Source of the DNA: Duffyella gerundensis
GTDB taxonomy: Bacteria > Pseudomonadota > Gammaproteobacteria > Enterobacterales > Enterobacteriaceae
Direction of reading: 5' to 3'
Assembly: GCF_001517405.1 (NCBI RefSeq)
Contig: NZ_LN907827.1
Location: 2,796,587-2,860,586 of the forward strand
Length of the DNA: 64,000 nucleotides
Each line of letters starts with the position of its first letter. Within the stretch, counting starts at the first letter, position 1. Below, piece by piece: positions 7,858-18,053 of the stretch. The notes beneath the pieces are model-generated. The model ran no database searches and had not been told where the DNA came from. It saw only the letters and a program-made list of their open reading frames with translations. A program made the translations under genes and the position numbers.

Positions 7858-10800
7858 ATGGCGAACTTTTTCATCGATCGTCCAATTTTCGCCTGGGTAC
7901 TGGCGATATTGATGTGTCTGATCGGTGCGCTGGCGATCGTCTCCCTGCCCGTTGAACAGTACCCCGATCTTGCACCGCCTAACGTGCGTATTACCGCTAA
8001 CTATCCTGGCGCTTCAGCGCAAACCCTTGAAAACACCGTTACCCAGGTTATCGAACAGAACATGACCGGCATCGATAACCTGATGTATATGTCTTCGCAA
8101 AGCAGCAATACCGGTCAGGCGACCATTACCCTCACCTTTACCGCCGGCACCAATCCCGACGAAGCGCGCCAGCAGGTACAAAATCAGCTGCAGTCGGCCC
8201 TGCGTAAGCTGCCGCAGGCGGTGCAGTCGCAGGGCGTAACGGTGAATAAAACCGGCGACAGCAACATCCTGATGGTGGCGTTTGTTTCTACCGATGGCAG
8301 CATGGACAAGCAGGATATTGCCGATTATGTGGCCAGCAACCTGCAGGATCCGCTCAGCCGCGTCACCGGCGTTGGTCAGGTTGACGCCTACGGCACGCAG
8401 TACGCCATGCGCATCTGGCTCGATCCCACCAAACTGATCGACTATGCGCTGACCACCTCTGACGTGGTTAGCGCCATCGTGTCACAAAACAGCCAGGTGG
8501 CCGTAGGCCAGGTGGGCGGCCTGCCGTCAGTGGATAAGCAGGCGCTGAATGCCACGGTGAATGCGCAATCGATGCTGCAAACGCCGGAACAATTCAAAGC
8601 GATCACGCTGAAAACACAGCAGAACGGTGCCGTCGTCACGCTGGGCGATGTTGCCACGGTTGCGCTCGGCGCGGAAAAATATGACTACATCAGTCGCTAT
8701 AACGGCCAGCCCGCTTCCGGCCTCGGTATCAAACTCGCTTCGGGTGCCAATGAGATGGAGACCGATCGGCTGGTTCGTGCGCGTATTGATGAACTGGCGC
8801 ACTATTTTCCGCACGGTCTGGAGGCGAAAGTCGCCTACGAAACCACGCCTTTTGTGAAAGCATCGATTGAAGATGTGGTTAAGACGCTGCTGGAAGCGAT
8901 CGTGCTGGTGTTCCTGGTGATGTATCTGTTTATGCAGAACATCCGCGCCACGTTGATTCCTACGCTGGCGGTTCCGGTAGTGCTGCTCGGCACCTTCGCC
9001 GTGCTCTATGCCTGCGGCTTCAGCATCAATACGCTGACCATGTTTGCCATGGTGCTGGCGATCGGTCTGCTGGTGGACGATGCCATCGTGGTGGTGGAAA
9101 ACGTTGAACGCATCATGCGCGAAGAGGGCCTGTCACCGCGTGCGGCAACGCGTAAGTCGATGGGCCAGATTCAGGGCGCGCTGGTCGGCATCGCGCTGGT
9201 GTTATCCGCCGTGTTCGTGCCGATGGCGTTTTTTGGCGGCACGGTGGGCGCCATTTATCGGCAGTTCTCCATTACCATCGTTTCCGCCATGGTGCTGTCG
9301 GTGCTGGTGGCGATGATCCTGACGCCGGCACTCTGCGCCACGCTGCTGAAGCCGATTACCGCCGATCACCATCAGCCACGTCGCGGGTTTTTCGGCTGGT
9401 TTAATCGGCAGTTCAATCACAATGCCGATCGCTATGCACGTGGCGTGCAACATATTCTGCACCGCCGTGGCCGCTGGCTGTTCATTTACATGGCAATCAT
9501 TGGCGTAATGGCCTTTCTGTTTTTGCGCCTGCCGACCTCATTTCTGCCGCTGGAAGATCGCGGCGTCTTTATGACGCAGGTACAGCTGCCGCCAGGCGCA
9601 ACGCAGCAGCAGACCTCACAGGTAGTGGCAAAAATTGAAAACTATTATCTGACGCAGGAAAAAGAGAACGTGCTGTCGGTATTTTCTACCATCGGCTCAG
9701 GACCGGGTGGCAACGGCCAGAACGTGGCGCGCCTGTTTATTCGCCTGAAAGGTTGGGATCAGCGTGACGCGGCCGATCGCACCTCGTTTGCTATCATTGC
9801 GCGCGCAACCAAAGCCTTTCAAAAAATCAACGAGGCGCGCGTCATCGCCAGCAGCCCACCGGCGATAACCGGCATGGGCAGCTCCTCCGGCTTCGACATG
9901 GAGTTGCAGGATCACGGCGGGCTGGGCCATACCCAGTTAATGGCGATGCGCGACCGTTTACTGGAAATGGCGGATAAAGACCCGGCGCTTTCCCGCGTGC
10001 GCCACAACGGGCTGGACGACAGTCCGCAGCTGCAGATCGACGTCGATCAACGCAAAGCGCAGGCGTTGGGCGTGGATCTGGATGAGATCAACGACACGCT
10101 GACCACCGGCTGGGGCTCCACCTACGTCAATGACTTTATCGATCGCGGCCGGGTTAAAAAGGTCTACGTGCAGGCCGCCGCGCCGTATCGCATGCTGCCT
10201 GATGACATTAACAAATGGTTTGTACGCAATAAGAGCGGCGGCATGGTGCCCTTCTCTGCGTTTGCCACCAGCCGCTGGGAAACCGGCTCACCCCGGCTCG
10301 AGCGCTATAACGGCTATTCGTCGCTGGAGATCGTCGGCGAAGCGGCCGATGGCGTCAGCAGCGGAACGGCGATGGATGCGATGGAAAAATTGGTGTCACA
10401 ACTGCCGCTCAGCGTCGGGCTGGAATGGACCGGTGCCTCGTATCAGGAGCGGCTGTCAGGCTCTCAGGCACCAGCGCTCTATGCGATATCGCTGCTGGTG
10501 ATTTTCCTCTGTCTTGCCGCGCTCTATGAAAGCTGGTCAATTCCTTTTTCGGTCATGCTGGTGGTGCCGCTCGGCGTGGTCGGCGCGCTGCTGGCCACCT
10601 GGTTGCGTGGACTGGAAAACGACGTCTATTTTCAGGTTGGCCTGCTGACCGTGATTGGCCTGTCGGCGAAGAACGCCATTCTGATTGTGGAGTTCGCCAA
10701 TGAGGTCAATACGCGGGGCAAAGATGTGGTGTCCGCTACGCTGGAAGCGGCACGCCAGCGACTGCGGCCAATTCTGATGACCTCGCTGGCCTTTGTGTTT

Positions 10801-10974
10801 GGCGTGCTGCCAATGGCGATCAGCAGCGGCGCGGGTTCCGGCAGCCAACACGCGGTGGGCACCGGCGTCATCGGCGGCATGATTTCTGCCACCGTGCTGG
10901 CGGTTTTCTTTGTGCCGCTGTTCTTTGTGCTGGTGCGTAAGCGCTTCCCGTTAAAAGAGAAACCGCGCGATTAA
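7858..10974 (+). CDS. acrD: RND multidrug/aminoglycoside efflux transporter AcrD
   Basis: An inner-membrane proton-driven pump subunit that works with a periplasmic adaptor (AcrA) and TolC. In E. coli AcrD exports aminoglycosides and other amphiphilic drugs. 1038 aa with the RND layout: TM1 at about 10-28, a large periplasmic loop, TM2-6 (helix 4 carries [16 protein letters not shown], the paired proton-relay Asp residues), a second periplasmic loop, and TM8-12 with [16 protein letters not shown]. Similarity to E. coli AcrD extends to both ends ([13 protein letters not shown]... / ...[15 protein letters not shown]), and gene order (yffB-dapE next) agrees. ATG 7858 was chosen because AAGGAG lies 10 bases upstream; the GTG at 7849 is too close. 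No adaptor gene is adjacent, as in E. coli. Confidence 0.95.
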   Translation: MANFFIDRPIFAWVLAILMCLIGALAIVSLPVEQYPDLAPPNVRITANYPGASAQTLENTVTQVIEQNMTGIDNLMYMSSQSSNTGQATITLTFTAGTNPDEARQQVQNQLQSALRKLPQAVQSQGVTVNKTGDSNILMVAFVSTDGSMDKQDIADYVASNLQDPLSRVTGVGQVDAYGTQYAMRIWLDPTKLIDYALTTSDVVSAIVSQNSQVAVGQVGGLPSVDKQALNATVNAQSMLQTPEQFKAITLKTQQNGAVVTLGDVATVALGAEKYDYISRYNGQPASGLGIKLASGANEMETDRLVRARIDELAHYFPHGLEAKVAYETTPFVKASIEDVVKTLLEAIVLVFLVMYLFMQNIRATLIPTLAVPVVLLGTFAVLYACGFSINTLTMFAMVLAIGLLVDDAIVVVENVERIMREEGLSPRAATRKSMGQIQGALVGIALVLSAVFVPMAFFGGTVGAIYRQFSITIVSAMVLSVLVAMILTPALCATLLKPITADHHQPRRGFFGWFNRQFNHNADRYARGVQHILHRRGRWLFIYMAIIGVMAFLFLRLPTSFLPLEDRGVFMTQVQLPPGATQQQTSQVVAKIENYYLTQEKENVLSVFSTIGSGPGGNGQNVARLFIRLKGWDQRDAADRTSFAIIARATKAFQKINEARVIASSPPAITGMGSSSGFDMELQDHGGLGHTQLMAMRDRLLEMADKDPALSRVRHNGLDDSPQLQIDVDQRKAQALGVDLDEINDTLTTGWGSTYVNDFIDRGRVKKVYVQAAAPYRMLPDDINKWFVRNKSGGMVPFSAFATSRWETGSPRLERYNGYSSLEIVGEAADGVSSGTAMDAMEKLVSQLPLSVGLEWTGASYQERLSGSQAPALYAISLLVIFLCLAALYESWSIPFSVMLVVPLGVVGALLATWLRGLENDVYFQVGLLTVIGLSAKNAILIVEFANEVNTRGKDVVSATLEAARQRLRPILMTSLAFVFGVLPMAISSGAGSGSQHAVGTGVIGGMISATVLAVFFVPLFFVLVRKRFPLKEKPRD

Positions 10975-10978
10975 ATAA

Positions 10979-11008
10979 AAAAGGCAGTCACCTCAGTGAC
11001 TGCCTTTT
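10979..11008. terminator. Bidirectional terminator between acrD and ypfM
   Basis: A 13-bp perfect inverted repeat (AAAAGGCAGTCAC/GTGACTGCCTTTT, 4-base loop) with A and T runs on both sides. It serves acrD from the left and the leftward ypfM from the right. Confidence 0.9.
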
Positions 11009-11062
11009 AATGTGTGTAATCAGAATTAATAGCAGGCTAATACACGCCTTCTGAATACGATA

Positions 11063-11122
11063 TTACTTGCGTAACATCGACTCAATAAATTCTTTCCAGG
11101 TTGCTACTTCAACTTCAATCAT
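11063..11122 (-). CDS. ypfM: Small protein YpfM (19 aa)
   Basis: A 20-codon frame encodes MIEVEVATWKEFIESMLRK. E. coli YpfM, also just downstream of acrD on the opposite strand, is about MIEREFGTWKDFIEAMLRK, so length, position, strand and most residues agree. ATG 11122 has an AGAGGA ribosome site at normal spacing. The peptide would be a short amphipathic helix. Its function is unknown. It is easily missed because of its size. Confidence 0.85.
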   Translation of the reverse strand: MIEVEVATWKEFIESMLRK

Positions 11123-11690
11123 ATGATCCTCTCTTATAATGCTAATGACTTTACCCTGACACTGGCGAAAAGTGGTTATGTTTAAACTTATTACTGGTAT
11201 CGGCTAATTTAGGAATTATCTTAAAACTATTTTCTCTTTTACGCTACGATTTTTTTTCGCTGCCTGATGAGTTTTTTGATACCACGCTACATGGATACTG
11301 ACAAACTCCGGTTTAACAGCGCTATGGTTGCGTTCTTATGCAAAGGCTTTGTCACCTCATGCTGACAATCGAGTTATGCAAAATCAGTGCCAGATGAAAA
11401 GTGATAAACTGCGGAAATATAACAACACCTATTATTTCCCCCCGTATCATTAACGGCTAACTGGGTTATTTCGCCAGCACGTTGATTACCGGCTTTAATT
11501 ATTTCCTGTGAAAGGCATTCTCCTTATTACCGGCGGCAATACCATTGAGACATGTCTTGTTTTTGAATTAATTCACTCTTATCTGGCCGCTACGCTTGTT
11601 TTTTGTGATGGCGGTCTAAAACGTGGCGTTATGAATAGTTATGCGGCATGATCCTGTGACGTGTTTTTGATTATCCCCAGGAATATACCG
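11123..11690. other. 568-bp intergenic region between ypfM and yffB
   Basis: AT-richer than its surroundings, with no gene I can support. It must contain the leftward ypfM promoter and the rightward yffB-dapE promoter. A 47-codon frame beginning at GTG 11508 (VKGILLITGGNTIET...) has no ribosome site, and I do not accept it as a gene. No clear intrinsic terminator or riboswitch-like fold was noticed. A small RNA could be hidden here but nothing specific shows one. Confidence 0.4.
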
Positions 11691-12071
11691 ATGACTGACA
11701 TCCGCCAGCAGCCGTTCACCCTCTACGGCATCAAAAATTGCGACACCGTCAAGAAAGCGCGGCGTTATCTGGACCAGCAACAGATTGACTATCGTTTCTA
11801 TGACTATCGCGTTGAAGGCCTGCCCGCCGCACTCCTTCAGCAGTTCATCGATCGCCTGGGTTACGAAGCGTTGCTGAATACGCGCGGCACCACATGGCGC
11901 AAGCTGCCGCAGGAGACGCGCGACGCCATTACCGATGCTGCCAGTGCGAAAGCGCTGATGCTGGAACAGCCTGCTATGATTAAACGCCCGTTGCTCCATG
12001 CCGCAGACGGTTCTATGCTGCTGGGCTTTGATGAGTCGCGTTACCCTACCTTTCTCCAGGAGACGTTATAA
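11691..12071 (+). CDS. yffB: ArsC-family reductase-like protein YffB
   Basis: 126 aa, thioredoxin fold, ArsC/Spx family. The N-terminal motif [19 protein letters not shown] carries the single ArsC-type cysteine, and the distal KRPLL motif is present. Relatives show glutathione-dependent thiol reductase traits but no proven arsenate role. ATG 11691 is preceded by CCAGGA at good spacing; an in-frame upstream start at 11661 lacks support. The TAA stop overlaps the dapE ATG by one base (TAATG), so the two genes are translationally coupled, as in E. coli. Confidence 0.93.
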   Translation: MTDIRQQPFTLYGIKNCDTVKKARRYLDQQQIDYRFYDYRVEGLPAALLQQFIDRLGYEALLNTRGTTWRKLPQETRDAITDAASAKALMLEQPAMIKRPLLHAADGSMLLGFDESRYPTFLQETL

Positions 12072-13198
12072 TGTTCTGCCCGGTTATCGAATTAGCTCAA
12101 CAGCTTATCCGTCGGCCTTCGCTTAGCCCGGACGATGCCGGCTGCCAGGCGCTGCTGATCGCCCGTCTGCAGGCGATCGGGTTCACCGTCGAACCCATGC
12201 CGATGGGCGACACGCTCAATTTCTGGGCATGGCGTGGCGAAGGGGAAACGCTGGCGTTTGCCGGCCACACCGATATTGTGCCCGCCGGTGATGCTAACCG
12301 CTGGATCAACCCGCCGTTTGAACCCACCATTCGTGATGGCATGTTATTTGGCCGCGGTGCCGCCGATATGAAGGGATCGCTGGCCGCAATGGTGGTGGCC
12401 GCAGAACGCTTTGTCGCCGCTCATCCGCAGCACCGCGGTCGCCTGGCTTTTCTCATCACTTCTGATGAAGAGGCCAGCGCAGCCAACGGCACAGTTAAGG
12501 TGGTGGAACGGTTAATGGCCCGCAACGAGCGGCTCGATTATTGTCTGGTCGGTGAACCCTCCAGCACGGAAATCGTTGGCGACGTGGTTAAAAATGGTCG
12601 CCGTGGATCGATCACCGCCAACCTGACGGTGCACGGTGTGCAGGGCCATGTTGCCTATCCGCATCTGGCGGACAATCCGGTGCATCGCGCGCTGCCCGCG
12701 CTGAACGAGTTGGTGGCCACAGAATGGGATCGCGGCAATGAATTTTTCCCGCCCACCAGCATGCAGATTGCCAACGTGCAGGCCGGAACCGGCAGCAATA
12801 ACGTTATCCCTGGCGAGTTCGAGGTGCAGTTCAACTTTCGTTTCAGTACGGAATCTACCGATGAGTCGATTAAAACGCGCGTACAGGCGCTGCTCGATCG
12901 CCATCAGCTACGCTATACCATTGAGTGGAAACTCTCCGGCCAGCCTTTTTTAACCGCCCGCGGCAAGCTGGTGGATGCGGTGGTCAAGGCGGTTGCGCAC
13001 TATAATGAAATTAAACCCCAGCTGTTAACCACCGGCGGGACTTCCGATGGTCGGTTTATTGCCCGAATGGGCGCGCAGGTGGTTGAACTGGGTCCGGTAA
13101 ACGCCACGATTCACAAGATCAATGAGTGTGTGAAAGCGTCCGATTTGCAGCTGCTTAGCCGCATGTATCAGCGCATCATGGAACAACTGGTCGCCTGA
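12071..13198 (+). CDS. dapE: Succinyl-diaminopimelate desuccinylase
   Basis: A dinuclear zinc M20 peptidase-family enzyme that hydrolyses N-succinyl-L,L-2,6-diaminopimelate to L,L-DAP and succinate, on the way to lysine and peptidoglycan cross-links. 375 aa, equal to E. coli. Metal ligands are seen in [12 protein letters not shown] (His about 66), RGAADMKGS (Asp about 99), TSDEEASA (the Glu pair at about 133-134), VGEPSST (Glu about 162) and ATIHKINE (His about 348). It is coupled to yffB by a one-base overlap and followed 21 bases later by ypfN. Confidence 0.97.
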   Translation: MFCPVIELAQQLIRRPSLSPDDAGCQALLIARLQAIGFTVEPMPMGDTLNFWAWRGEGETLAFAGHTDIVPAGDANRWINPPFEPTIRDGMLFGRGAADMKGSLAAMVVAAERFVAAHPQHRGRLAFLITSDEEASAANGTVKVVERLMARNERLDYCLVGEPSSTEIVGDVVKNGRRGSITANLTVHGVQGHVAYPHLADNPVHRALPALNELVATEWDRGNEFFPPTSMQIANVQAGTGSNNVIPGEFEVQFNFRFSTESTDESIKTRVQALLDRHQLRYTIEWKLSGQPFLTARGKLVDAVVKAVAHYNEIKPQLLTTGGTSDGRFIARMGAQVVELGPVNATIHKINECVKASDLQLLSRMYQRIMEQLVA

Positions 13199-13219
13199 GT
13201 ATTCTGAAGGAGAGAGCAA

Positions 13220-13408
13220 ATGGAATGGCTGAAAGAGTATTGGTGGATTTTCGTTATTGTGCTGATGGTCGGCGTGTTGATGAACGTTTATAAAGATCTG
13301 AAGCGTATCGATCATAAAAAATATATGGATAACCGCCCGGAACTGCCGCCCCATCGTGATTTTAACGATAAGTGGGACGACGAAGATGACTGGCCTAAAA
13401 AGAAATAA
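13220..13408 (+). CDS. ypfN: UPF0370 small membrane protein YpfN
   Basis: 62 aa. One N-terminal transmembrane segment ([17 protein letters not shown], about 8-24) is followed by a charged tail with the conserved [11 protein letters not shown] and [19 protein letters not shown], matching E. coli YpfN. Its function is unknown; it is probably anchored in the inner membrane with a cytoplasmic tail. A GGAGAG ribosome site precedes ATG 13220. It is the last gene of the yffB-dapE-ypfN unit. Confidence 0.93.
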   Translation: MEWLKEYWWIFVIVLMVGVLMNVYKDLKRIDHKKYMDNRPELPPHRDFNDKWDDEDDWPKKK

Positions 13409-13415
13409 TGCTTTT

Positions 13416-13437
13416 ACGTCCCTCGCCCGAGGGACGT
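13416..13437. terminator. Hairpin between ypfN and ypfH
   Basis: A 22-base near-perfect palindrome (ACGTCCCTCG/CGAGGGACGT with CC between) lies between two convergent genes. It has no strong U tract, so it could act with Rho or as a 3'-end stabiliser. Confidence 0.5.
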
Positions 13438-13441
13438 CGCT

Positions 13442-14140
13442 TTACATCAATACGATCATATCGTCATCGCCTGGAGACGCCCCACTCAACGCCTCATCAA
13501 AATAGCGCCGCGGCACGGTATAACGCAGATGATGCAACGCCAGTCCCATACTGCGCTGATCGATGGCGTGAGCCAGATCCTCCACAACGTCCAGCGTTAC
13601 GTCGCCGCCTAACGCGGTCAGCCGTTCACTGGCCTGTTCCATGGCGCTGACCGGCACGCGATCGTCATACTCGCCGTGAATAAGATGAATGGTCGCCCGA
13701 TTTGATGCCCGCTGCGGGGTGTGTACATAGCTGCCGCTGAAGATCACGGCGCGACCCGCCAGGCCCGGTTCGGCGTTAAGCGCTTCCAGCACCATGGTGC
13801 CGCCCTGCGAAAAGCCCACCAGCGCCGTGGCCGCCGGAGCAATGCCGCTACTCTGCTGCCAGCTGCGTACCGATGCCAGAAACTCAGGCAGGATGGCGGC
13901 CACTCGCGTGCGGGCTTCCTCAGCCGACGTCGTCGCCTCAAACCACTGGCTGCCGTTTCCGCTGCCGCTGGCGGCTGGCCCGCCGATGCAGACCACGCAA
14001 GCGGTCGGAAATGCGTCGGCAAACCAGCGCCCCAGCTGGCTCAGCGCATGCGGATTATCGCCGACGCCGTGATAAAGCAGAAAGAGCTGTTCAGCGGGCT
14101 GAGTCGGCTGTTGTACAACAACATAGTCAGGTTTCATCAT
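13442..14140 (-). CDS. ypfH: Carboxylesterase YpfH (alpha/beta hydrolase)
   Basis: 232 aa, with the phospholipase/carboxylesterase fold of the YpfH-EstB group. The nucleophile elbow is GFSQGG (Ser about 114). The catalytic Asp is probably in HGEYDDRVP and the His in EDLAHAIDQ. FLLYHGVGDNP supplies the oxyanion-hole region. It has no signal peptide, so it is cytosolic. E. coli YpfH is an esterase on short acyl chains with an unknown natural substrate. Two ATG codons start the frame in tandem after AGGAGA; either could be used. It is last in a leftward run with tmcA and ypfJ. Confidence 0.9.
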   Translation of the reverse strand: MMKPDYVVVQQPTQPAEQLFLLYHGVGDNPHALSQLGRWFADAFPTACVVCIGGPAASGSGNGSQWFEATTSAEEARTRVAAILPEFLASVRSWQQSSGIAPAATALVGFSQGGTMVLEALNAEPGLAGRAVIFSGSYVHTPQRASNRATIHLIHGEYDDRVPVSAMEQASERLTALGGDVTLDVVEDLAHAIDQRSMGLALHHLRYTVPRRYFDEALSGASPGDDDMIVLM

Positions 14141-14245
14141 TTTCTCCTGAAGCAGTTCCGGTAAAGACGCCCGGACATAGAAGCCCGTTATGTTACGCCG
14201 CGTATTGCATCAGCATAGCGGGAAAAACTGAACAACAGGGTCGAT

Positions 14246-16228
14246 TTATTGCAATGCTTCCAGCCGCCGCTGCCACTCTTCCGCCCGTGCAGCATCGCAC
14301 TGATAAAGCGCGCTGGCCGTTTCCTGTCGCCAGGCGCGGATTGCCCCTTTTGCGCCCGCCAGACCGAGCGCTGCCACGATATCGTTAACCGATCGACGCT
14401 GAGTAATCCGTGCACGCAGCGCGGGCAGCGTCATCGACGACTGCGCCAGCAGACGAGTTAGCGCGGGCAGGCTGACCTCAAACGGGCGCAGCGCAAAAGC
14501 AAACCCCGCCGCTTCACGCCAGTCATCCTCGCTGAATTCCGGCTCGTTTACCGTGGTCATTTCCAGTTCGATGTTGATCTCCGCACGCAACAGTGGCCAG
14601 TCGCGCCGCAGACGCTGGCTGGCCCGCTGCGTCATCTCAACAGCACAGGGTGTGAGCGGCAGCAACGCCATTGCGGTATAGCAGCCGCTGCTGGCTTCAA
14701 GGTGCGAGCCGATACGCACCAGCTCAAAGCCATTTTGCTGCCAGAAGCGCCACAGCGCGGGGGTAAAGCCAAAGCTCACCGACAGAAAGTCGCTACCGTT
14801 AGTAGCCTGCCGTGCGGCGTCGAGCAGACGGCTGCCCAGCCCCTGCTGGCGCAGGCTGGCTTCCACCGCTATACGGCTGATGCGCAGCGAGCGCAGCGTT
14901 GCCGCCTGAGGGCTGTCGCCGTGCGCAGCCAGCGACTGCGCCACCAGATTACCGCGAGGACGGCGCCTGCCCGCCCAAATCTGTGCAGCCAGTTTCGCAT
15001 CCAGCCCGCCCTCTTCGATCAACCACAGCGCGCCTGCCACCTGATGCTGATGACGCAGCGCGATAAAACGCATGCCTGGCGCATCCATCATGCGACGCAA
15101 ATCAAGCGGCGAGGTGCGGTAATGTGCACTGGTCAGCAGCTGATAGAGCGAGATCATTAAGGCGGGCTGGCGCTGCCAGTCATGGCGGTCGAGCGGCACG
15201 CACTGCCAGTCAGCCTGCGCCACAAGCGGCAAGGGTTCGCTGAACAGCAGACTGCTGTTGAGCAGCGCTTCCAGCGGATCGTGGCGTGCCCAGCGTAACG
15301 GCTCGTCGAGGGTGAAATAGTGGACATGCGGCAGGCTGGCACAAAACTTCAGCATAAAACCGCGCCCGGTGCCTTCATAGCCCTGCACGGTGGTGACTAA
15401 CAGCACATGCGGAAAACGGCTAACCAGCTGCGCCAGCAGCGGCGCCGGAATGGCTGCCGCCTCATCAACGATCAGCCAGTCGGCCGTCACCGCTTCCGCC
15501 GCCAGCAGCGCATCCGGTGCCATAAACCGGAACGCCTCACCGGCAAAGCTGGCCAGCACGTCGGTTGCCACTTTGGCCGGCGCGGTAATAATACAGCGGC
15601 GCTGCTGTGCCAGCATGCCGGCCAGCGCCGACTTGCCGCGCCCGCGTGGTGCCGTCAACACCGCCACCGCAGGCGGTAGCGCCAGCAGCTGCGACAATAT
15701 GGCCTGCTGCTGCTGAGGTGCCTGGCAATGCCACGCTGGACGTGACGGCCATGCTGGCTGCGGCCACGGGCTATCCTGCCGATGCAATAAACATTCATGG
15801 CAGCTCAGCGATCGCTGAAGATGATGGATAAAATGCGGTGTGGGGATGGCGACGGGCTGTTCGCTCCAGCGCAGGCTGTCGCTGTCGGGCCGTTCAGGCC
15901 AGTGCTGCCACGGCGGCACGATGAGCTGTAGCCAGCCACCGGCACGCAGCGTACCGGCCAGTGCAGCAAACGCCTCGGCGTGAAAACCGCGGTGCGCATC
16001 AAAAACCGCGTGCTGAAACTCGCGGCCCAGCAGATTTCGCGCGGCGGCTGGCGTGCATGTTATTGAGGCACCTTGCGGTGCCTCATCGCTGACCCAAATC
16101 CACTCGCCTGCCAGCTGCTGCTGCCAGCGCTGCGCCTGCTCAAGGCACCAGGCCACATCGCCGCTGATTACACGTAAGCGACGAATGCCCTGCTGCTGCA
16201 TTAACCGCGTTAGCGCGGCAACCTCCAT
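14246..16228 (-). CDS. tmcA: tRNA(Met) cytidine acetyltransferase
   Basis: Makes N4-acetylcytidine at the wobble position (C34) of elongator tRNA-Met using acetyl-CoA and ATP. 660 aa (E. coli 671). Domain order: N-terminal DUF1726 region, an RNA-helicase-like module with Walker A APRGRGKSALAG (about 189-200) and DEAAAIP as Walker B, then a GNAT domain with ISRIAVEASLRQQGLGSRLLD (about 450) and a C-terminal tRNA-binding part. LDLRRMMDAPG and RRPRGNLVAQSLAAHG are TmcA signatures. It starts 4 bases after the ypfJ stop, suggesting coupling; its own ribosome site is weak. Confidence 0.94.
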   Translation of the reverse strand: MEVAALTRLMQQQGIRRLRVISGDVAWCLEQAQRWQQQLAGEWIWVSDEAPQGASITCTPAAARNLLGREFQHAVFDAHRGFHAEAFAALAGTLRAGGWLQLIVPPWQHWPERPDSDSLRWSEQPVAIPTPHFIHHLQRSLSCHECLLHRQDSPWPQPAWPSRPAWHCQAPQQQQAILSQLLALPPAVAVLTAPRGRGKSALAGMLAQQRRCIITAPAKVATDVLASFAGEAFRFMAPDALLAAEAVTADWLIVDEAAAIPAPLLAQLVSRFPHVLLVTTVQGYEGTGRGFMLKFCASLPHVHYFTLDEPLRWARHDPLEALLNSSLLFSEPLPLVAQADWQCVPLDRHDWQRQPALMISLYQLLTSAHYRTSPLDLRRMMDAPGMRFIALRHQHQVAGALWLIEEGGLDAKLAAQIWAGRRRPRGNLVAQSLAAHGDSPQAATLRSLRISRIAVEASLRQQGLGSRLLDAARQATNGSDFLSVSFGFTPALWRFWQQNGFELVRIGSHLEASSGCYTAMALLPLTPCAVEMTQRASQRLRRDWPLLRAEINIELEMTTVNEPEFSEDDWREAAGFAFALRPFEVSLPALTRLLAQSSMTLPALRARITQRRSVNDIVAALGLAGAKGAIRAWRQETASALYQCDAARAEEWQRRLEALQ

Positions 16229-16231
16229 TGT

Positions 16232-17086
16232 TTACTGACCGAAGGTATCGCACTGGCCTGGGTTGCCGCTGTCAAAACCGCGCTTGAACCAGGTGTAGCG
16301 CTGTTCCGACGTGCCGTGCGTAAAGCTGTCCGGCACCACGCGCCCCTGACTCTGCTGCTGAAGGCGATCGTCGCCAATCGCCTCGGCGGCATTCAGCGCT
16401 TCCTGTAGATCGCCCGCCTCCAGAATTTGCTGTTGCTGCATGTAATGGCCCCAGACACCGGCAAAGCAGTCAGCCTGCAGTTCCATCTTCACCGAAAGCT
16501 GATTAGCCTGCGTTTTGCTGCCGTTCTGCTGCATCTGGCGAATTTTTGGCTCAATGCCCAACAGTTTTTGCACGTGATGTCCAACCTCATGCGCAATCAC
16601 ATAGCCCTGAGCAAAGTCACCATCGGCGCCCAGCTTGTTCTTCATTTCATCATAAAAGGAGAGATCGATATAAACGGTTTGATCGCTCGGGCAGTAGAAC
16701 GGCCCCATCACCGATTGCCCGGTGCCGCAGCCGGTCGAGGTCGCGCCGCGATACATCACCAGCTTCGGCGGCTGGTAGGTTTTGTTCATCTGCTGGAATA
16801 TCTTGCCCCAGGTATCTTCGGTGGTTGCCAGAATAACCGAGGTGAATTTTGCCGCCTCGTCATCTTTCGGACTGACCGCCTGATGCTGCTGAGTGGCCGG
16901 CTGTCCGCCGGTAAGCAGCGGCGATAAATCATAGCCGTAGTAGCCTGCTACCACGATAACCACCAGCACCACGATGCCCGCTTTGCCACGCGGCAACGGT
17001 ATTCTTCCGCCGCCGAGGCCAGACGATGAACGTTGGTCGCGACGATCTTCCACATTGTCGCTTTCGCGACGCCCTTGCCAACGCAT
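16232..17086 (-). CDS. ypfJ: Predicted neutral zinc metallopeptidase YpfJ
   Basis: 284 aa. A charged N-terminus ([21 protein letters not shown], then Gly-rich) precedes one transmembrane segment ([19 protein letters not shown], about 36-54), so the bulk is probably periplasmic. The zinc site is HEVGHHVQ (HExxH, about 166-173), with a distal Glu likely in [45 protein letters not shown] is a hallmark of this family (UPF/DUF neutral zinc metallopeptidases). The substrate is unknown. It lies between purC and tmcA as in E. coli and is nearly contiguous with tmcA. Confidence 0.92.
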   Translation of the reverse strand: MRWQGRRESDNVEDRRDQRSSSGLGGGRIPLPRGKAGIVVLVVIVVAGYYGYDLSPLLTGGQPATQQHQAVSPKDDEAAKFTSVILATTEDTWGKIFQQMNKTYQPPKLVMYRGATSTGCGTGQSVMGPFYCPSDQTVYIDLSFYDEMKNKLGADGDFAQGYVIAHEVGHHVQKLLGIEPKIRQMQQNGSKTQANQLSVKMELQADCFAGVWGHYMQQQQILEAGDLQEALNAAEAIGDDRLQQQSQGRVVPDSFTHGTSEQRYTWFKRGFDSGNPGQCDTFGQ

Positions 17087-17176
17087 AGCGTTCTCCTGAA
17101 CTTTCCACTGTCGATGACGCAGATTCTAGTTGCGGAAGGCGGTAATAACCAGCGGGGAGCGTGCAGGAATCGCGAA

Positions 17177-17198
17177 CGGAGCGACGGGCGTCGCTCCG
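17177..17198 (-). terminator. Hairpin downstream of purC
   Basis: A 9-bp stem CGGAGCGAC/GTCGCTCCG with a 4-base loop, 9 bases beyond the purC stop. It lacks a U tract, so termination may be partial. Confidence 0.5.
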
Positions 17199-17207
17199 CT
17201 GGAACAA

Positions 17208-17921
17208 TTAGTCGAGTTTTACACCCAGGCGGTGCGCCACTTCTTCATAGGCTTCAACCACGCCGCCGAGGCTTTGGCGGAAGCGATCTTTATCCATTTT
17301 GTTCATGGTTTCTTTATCCCACAGGCGCGCGCCATCCGGGGAAAACTCATCGCCGAGCACCACTTCGCCGTTGAACAGGCCAAATTCCAGTTTGAAATCG
17401 ACGAGGATCAGACCCGCGTCGCTGAACAGCTTGCTCAGCACCTCATTGGCTTTGTAGGTCAGCTCCTGCATGCGTGCCAGGTTAGCTTTGCTTACCCAGC
17501 CAAAGGTTTCGCAATAGGATTCGTTGACCATCGGGTCATGTTTTTCATCGTCTTTGAGGAAAAGATCAAACAGCGGTGGATCCAGCACAATGCCCTCTTC
17601 CACACCCAGGCGTTTGACCAGCGAACCTGCGGCGCGATTGCGGATCACACACTCCACCGGCACCATATCCAGCTTTTTCACCAGCGCTTCGTTATCGGAA
17701 AGCAGCGCTTCCATCTGCGTCGGAATGCCCGCTTCCTGCAGTTTGGTCATAATGAAATGGTTGAACTTATTGTTGACCATGCCTTTTCGATCGAACTGTT
17801 CGATACGCGCACCGTCTCCTGCTGACGTATCGTTGCGGAATTCGAGTATCAGCAGATCCGGGTTCTGGGTGCTGTATACGGTTTTCGCTTTGCCGCGATA
17901 CAACTCAGCTTGCTTTTGCAT
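17208..17921 (-). CDS. purC: Phosphoribosylaminoimidazole-succinocarboxamide synthase (SAICAR synthetase)
   Basis: Joins CAIR and aspartate with ATP hydrolysis to give SAICAR in de novo purine synthesis. 237 aa, identical in length to E. coli PurC. Recognisable stretches are [52 protein letters not shown] and VDFKLEFGL...[14 protein letters not shown]. The start follows GGAGTG. A PurR-like operator is upstream at 17975-17990. It is transcribed toward ypfJ-tmcA-ypfH with a hairpin between. Confidence 0.97.
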   Translation of the reverse strand: MQKQAELYRGKAKTVYSTQNPDLLILEFRNDTSAGDGARIEQFDRKGMVNNKFNHFIMTKLQEAGIPTQMEALLSDNEALVKKLDMVPVECVIRNRAAGSLVKRLGVEEGIVLDPPLFDLFLKDDEKHDPMVNESYCETFGWVSKANLARMQELTYKANEVLSKLFSDAGLILVDFKLEFGLFNGEVVLGDEFSPDGARLWDKETMNKMDKDRFRQSLGGVVEAYEEVAHRLGVKLD

Positions 17922-17974
17922 CTTAATTCACTCCAAACATGACGAAATGGTGGTAAGCGGCGAGCGACTGTGCG

Positions 17975-17990
17975 ACGCAATCGTTTACCT
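17975..17990. promoter_or_regulatory. PurR operator of purC
   Basis: ACGCAATCGTTTACCT matches the 16-bp PurR palindrome ANGCAANCGNTTNCNT with one difference when read on the minus strand, and it is centred about 60 bases upstream of the purC start. purC is a known member of the PurR regulon in E. coli, so repression by PurR-hypoxanthine/guanine is expected. Confidence 0.75.
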
Positions 17991-18025
17991 TGCTGGGCGC
18001 TATTATGCCAAACTCGAAACAAAAA

Positions 18026-18044
18026 GGCCGGAGAATCTCCGGCC
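18026..18044 (-). terminator. Terminator of dapA-bamC
   Basis: A stem GGCCGGAG/CTCCGGCC with a 3-base loop, and five A residues on its left edge (U tract in the leftward transcript), 9 bases beyond the bamC stop. Confidence 0.85.
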
Positions 18045-18053
18045 AGACAGGAT

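Noticed and set aside
7644..7874. 76-codon minus-strand frame over the acrD promoter and start
   Set aside because: It overlaps the acrD start and ribosome site, has no signal in its own upstream region and no known family.
11508..11651. 47-codon frame starting at GTG (VKGILLITGGNTIET...), superficially like the start of a short-chain dehydrogenase
   Set aside because: No ribosome site, rare codons, and the similarity ends after a few residues; likely chance.
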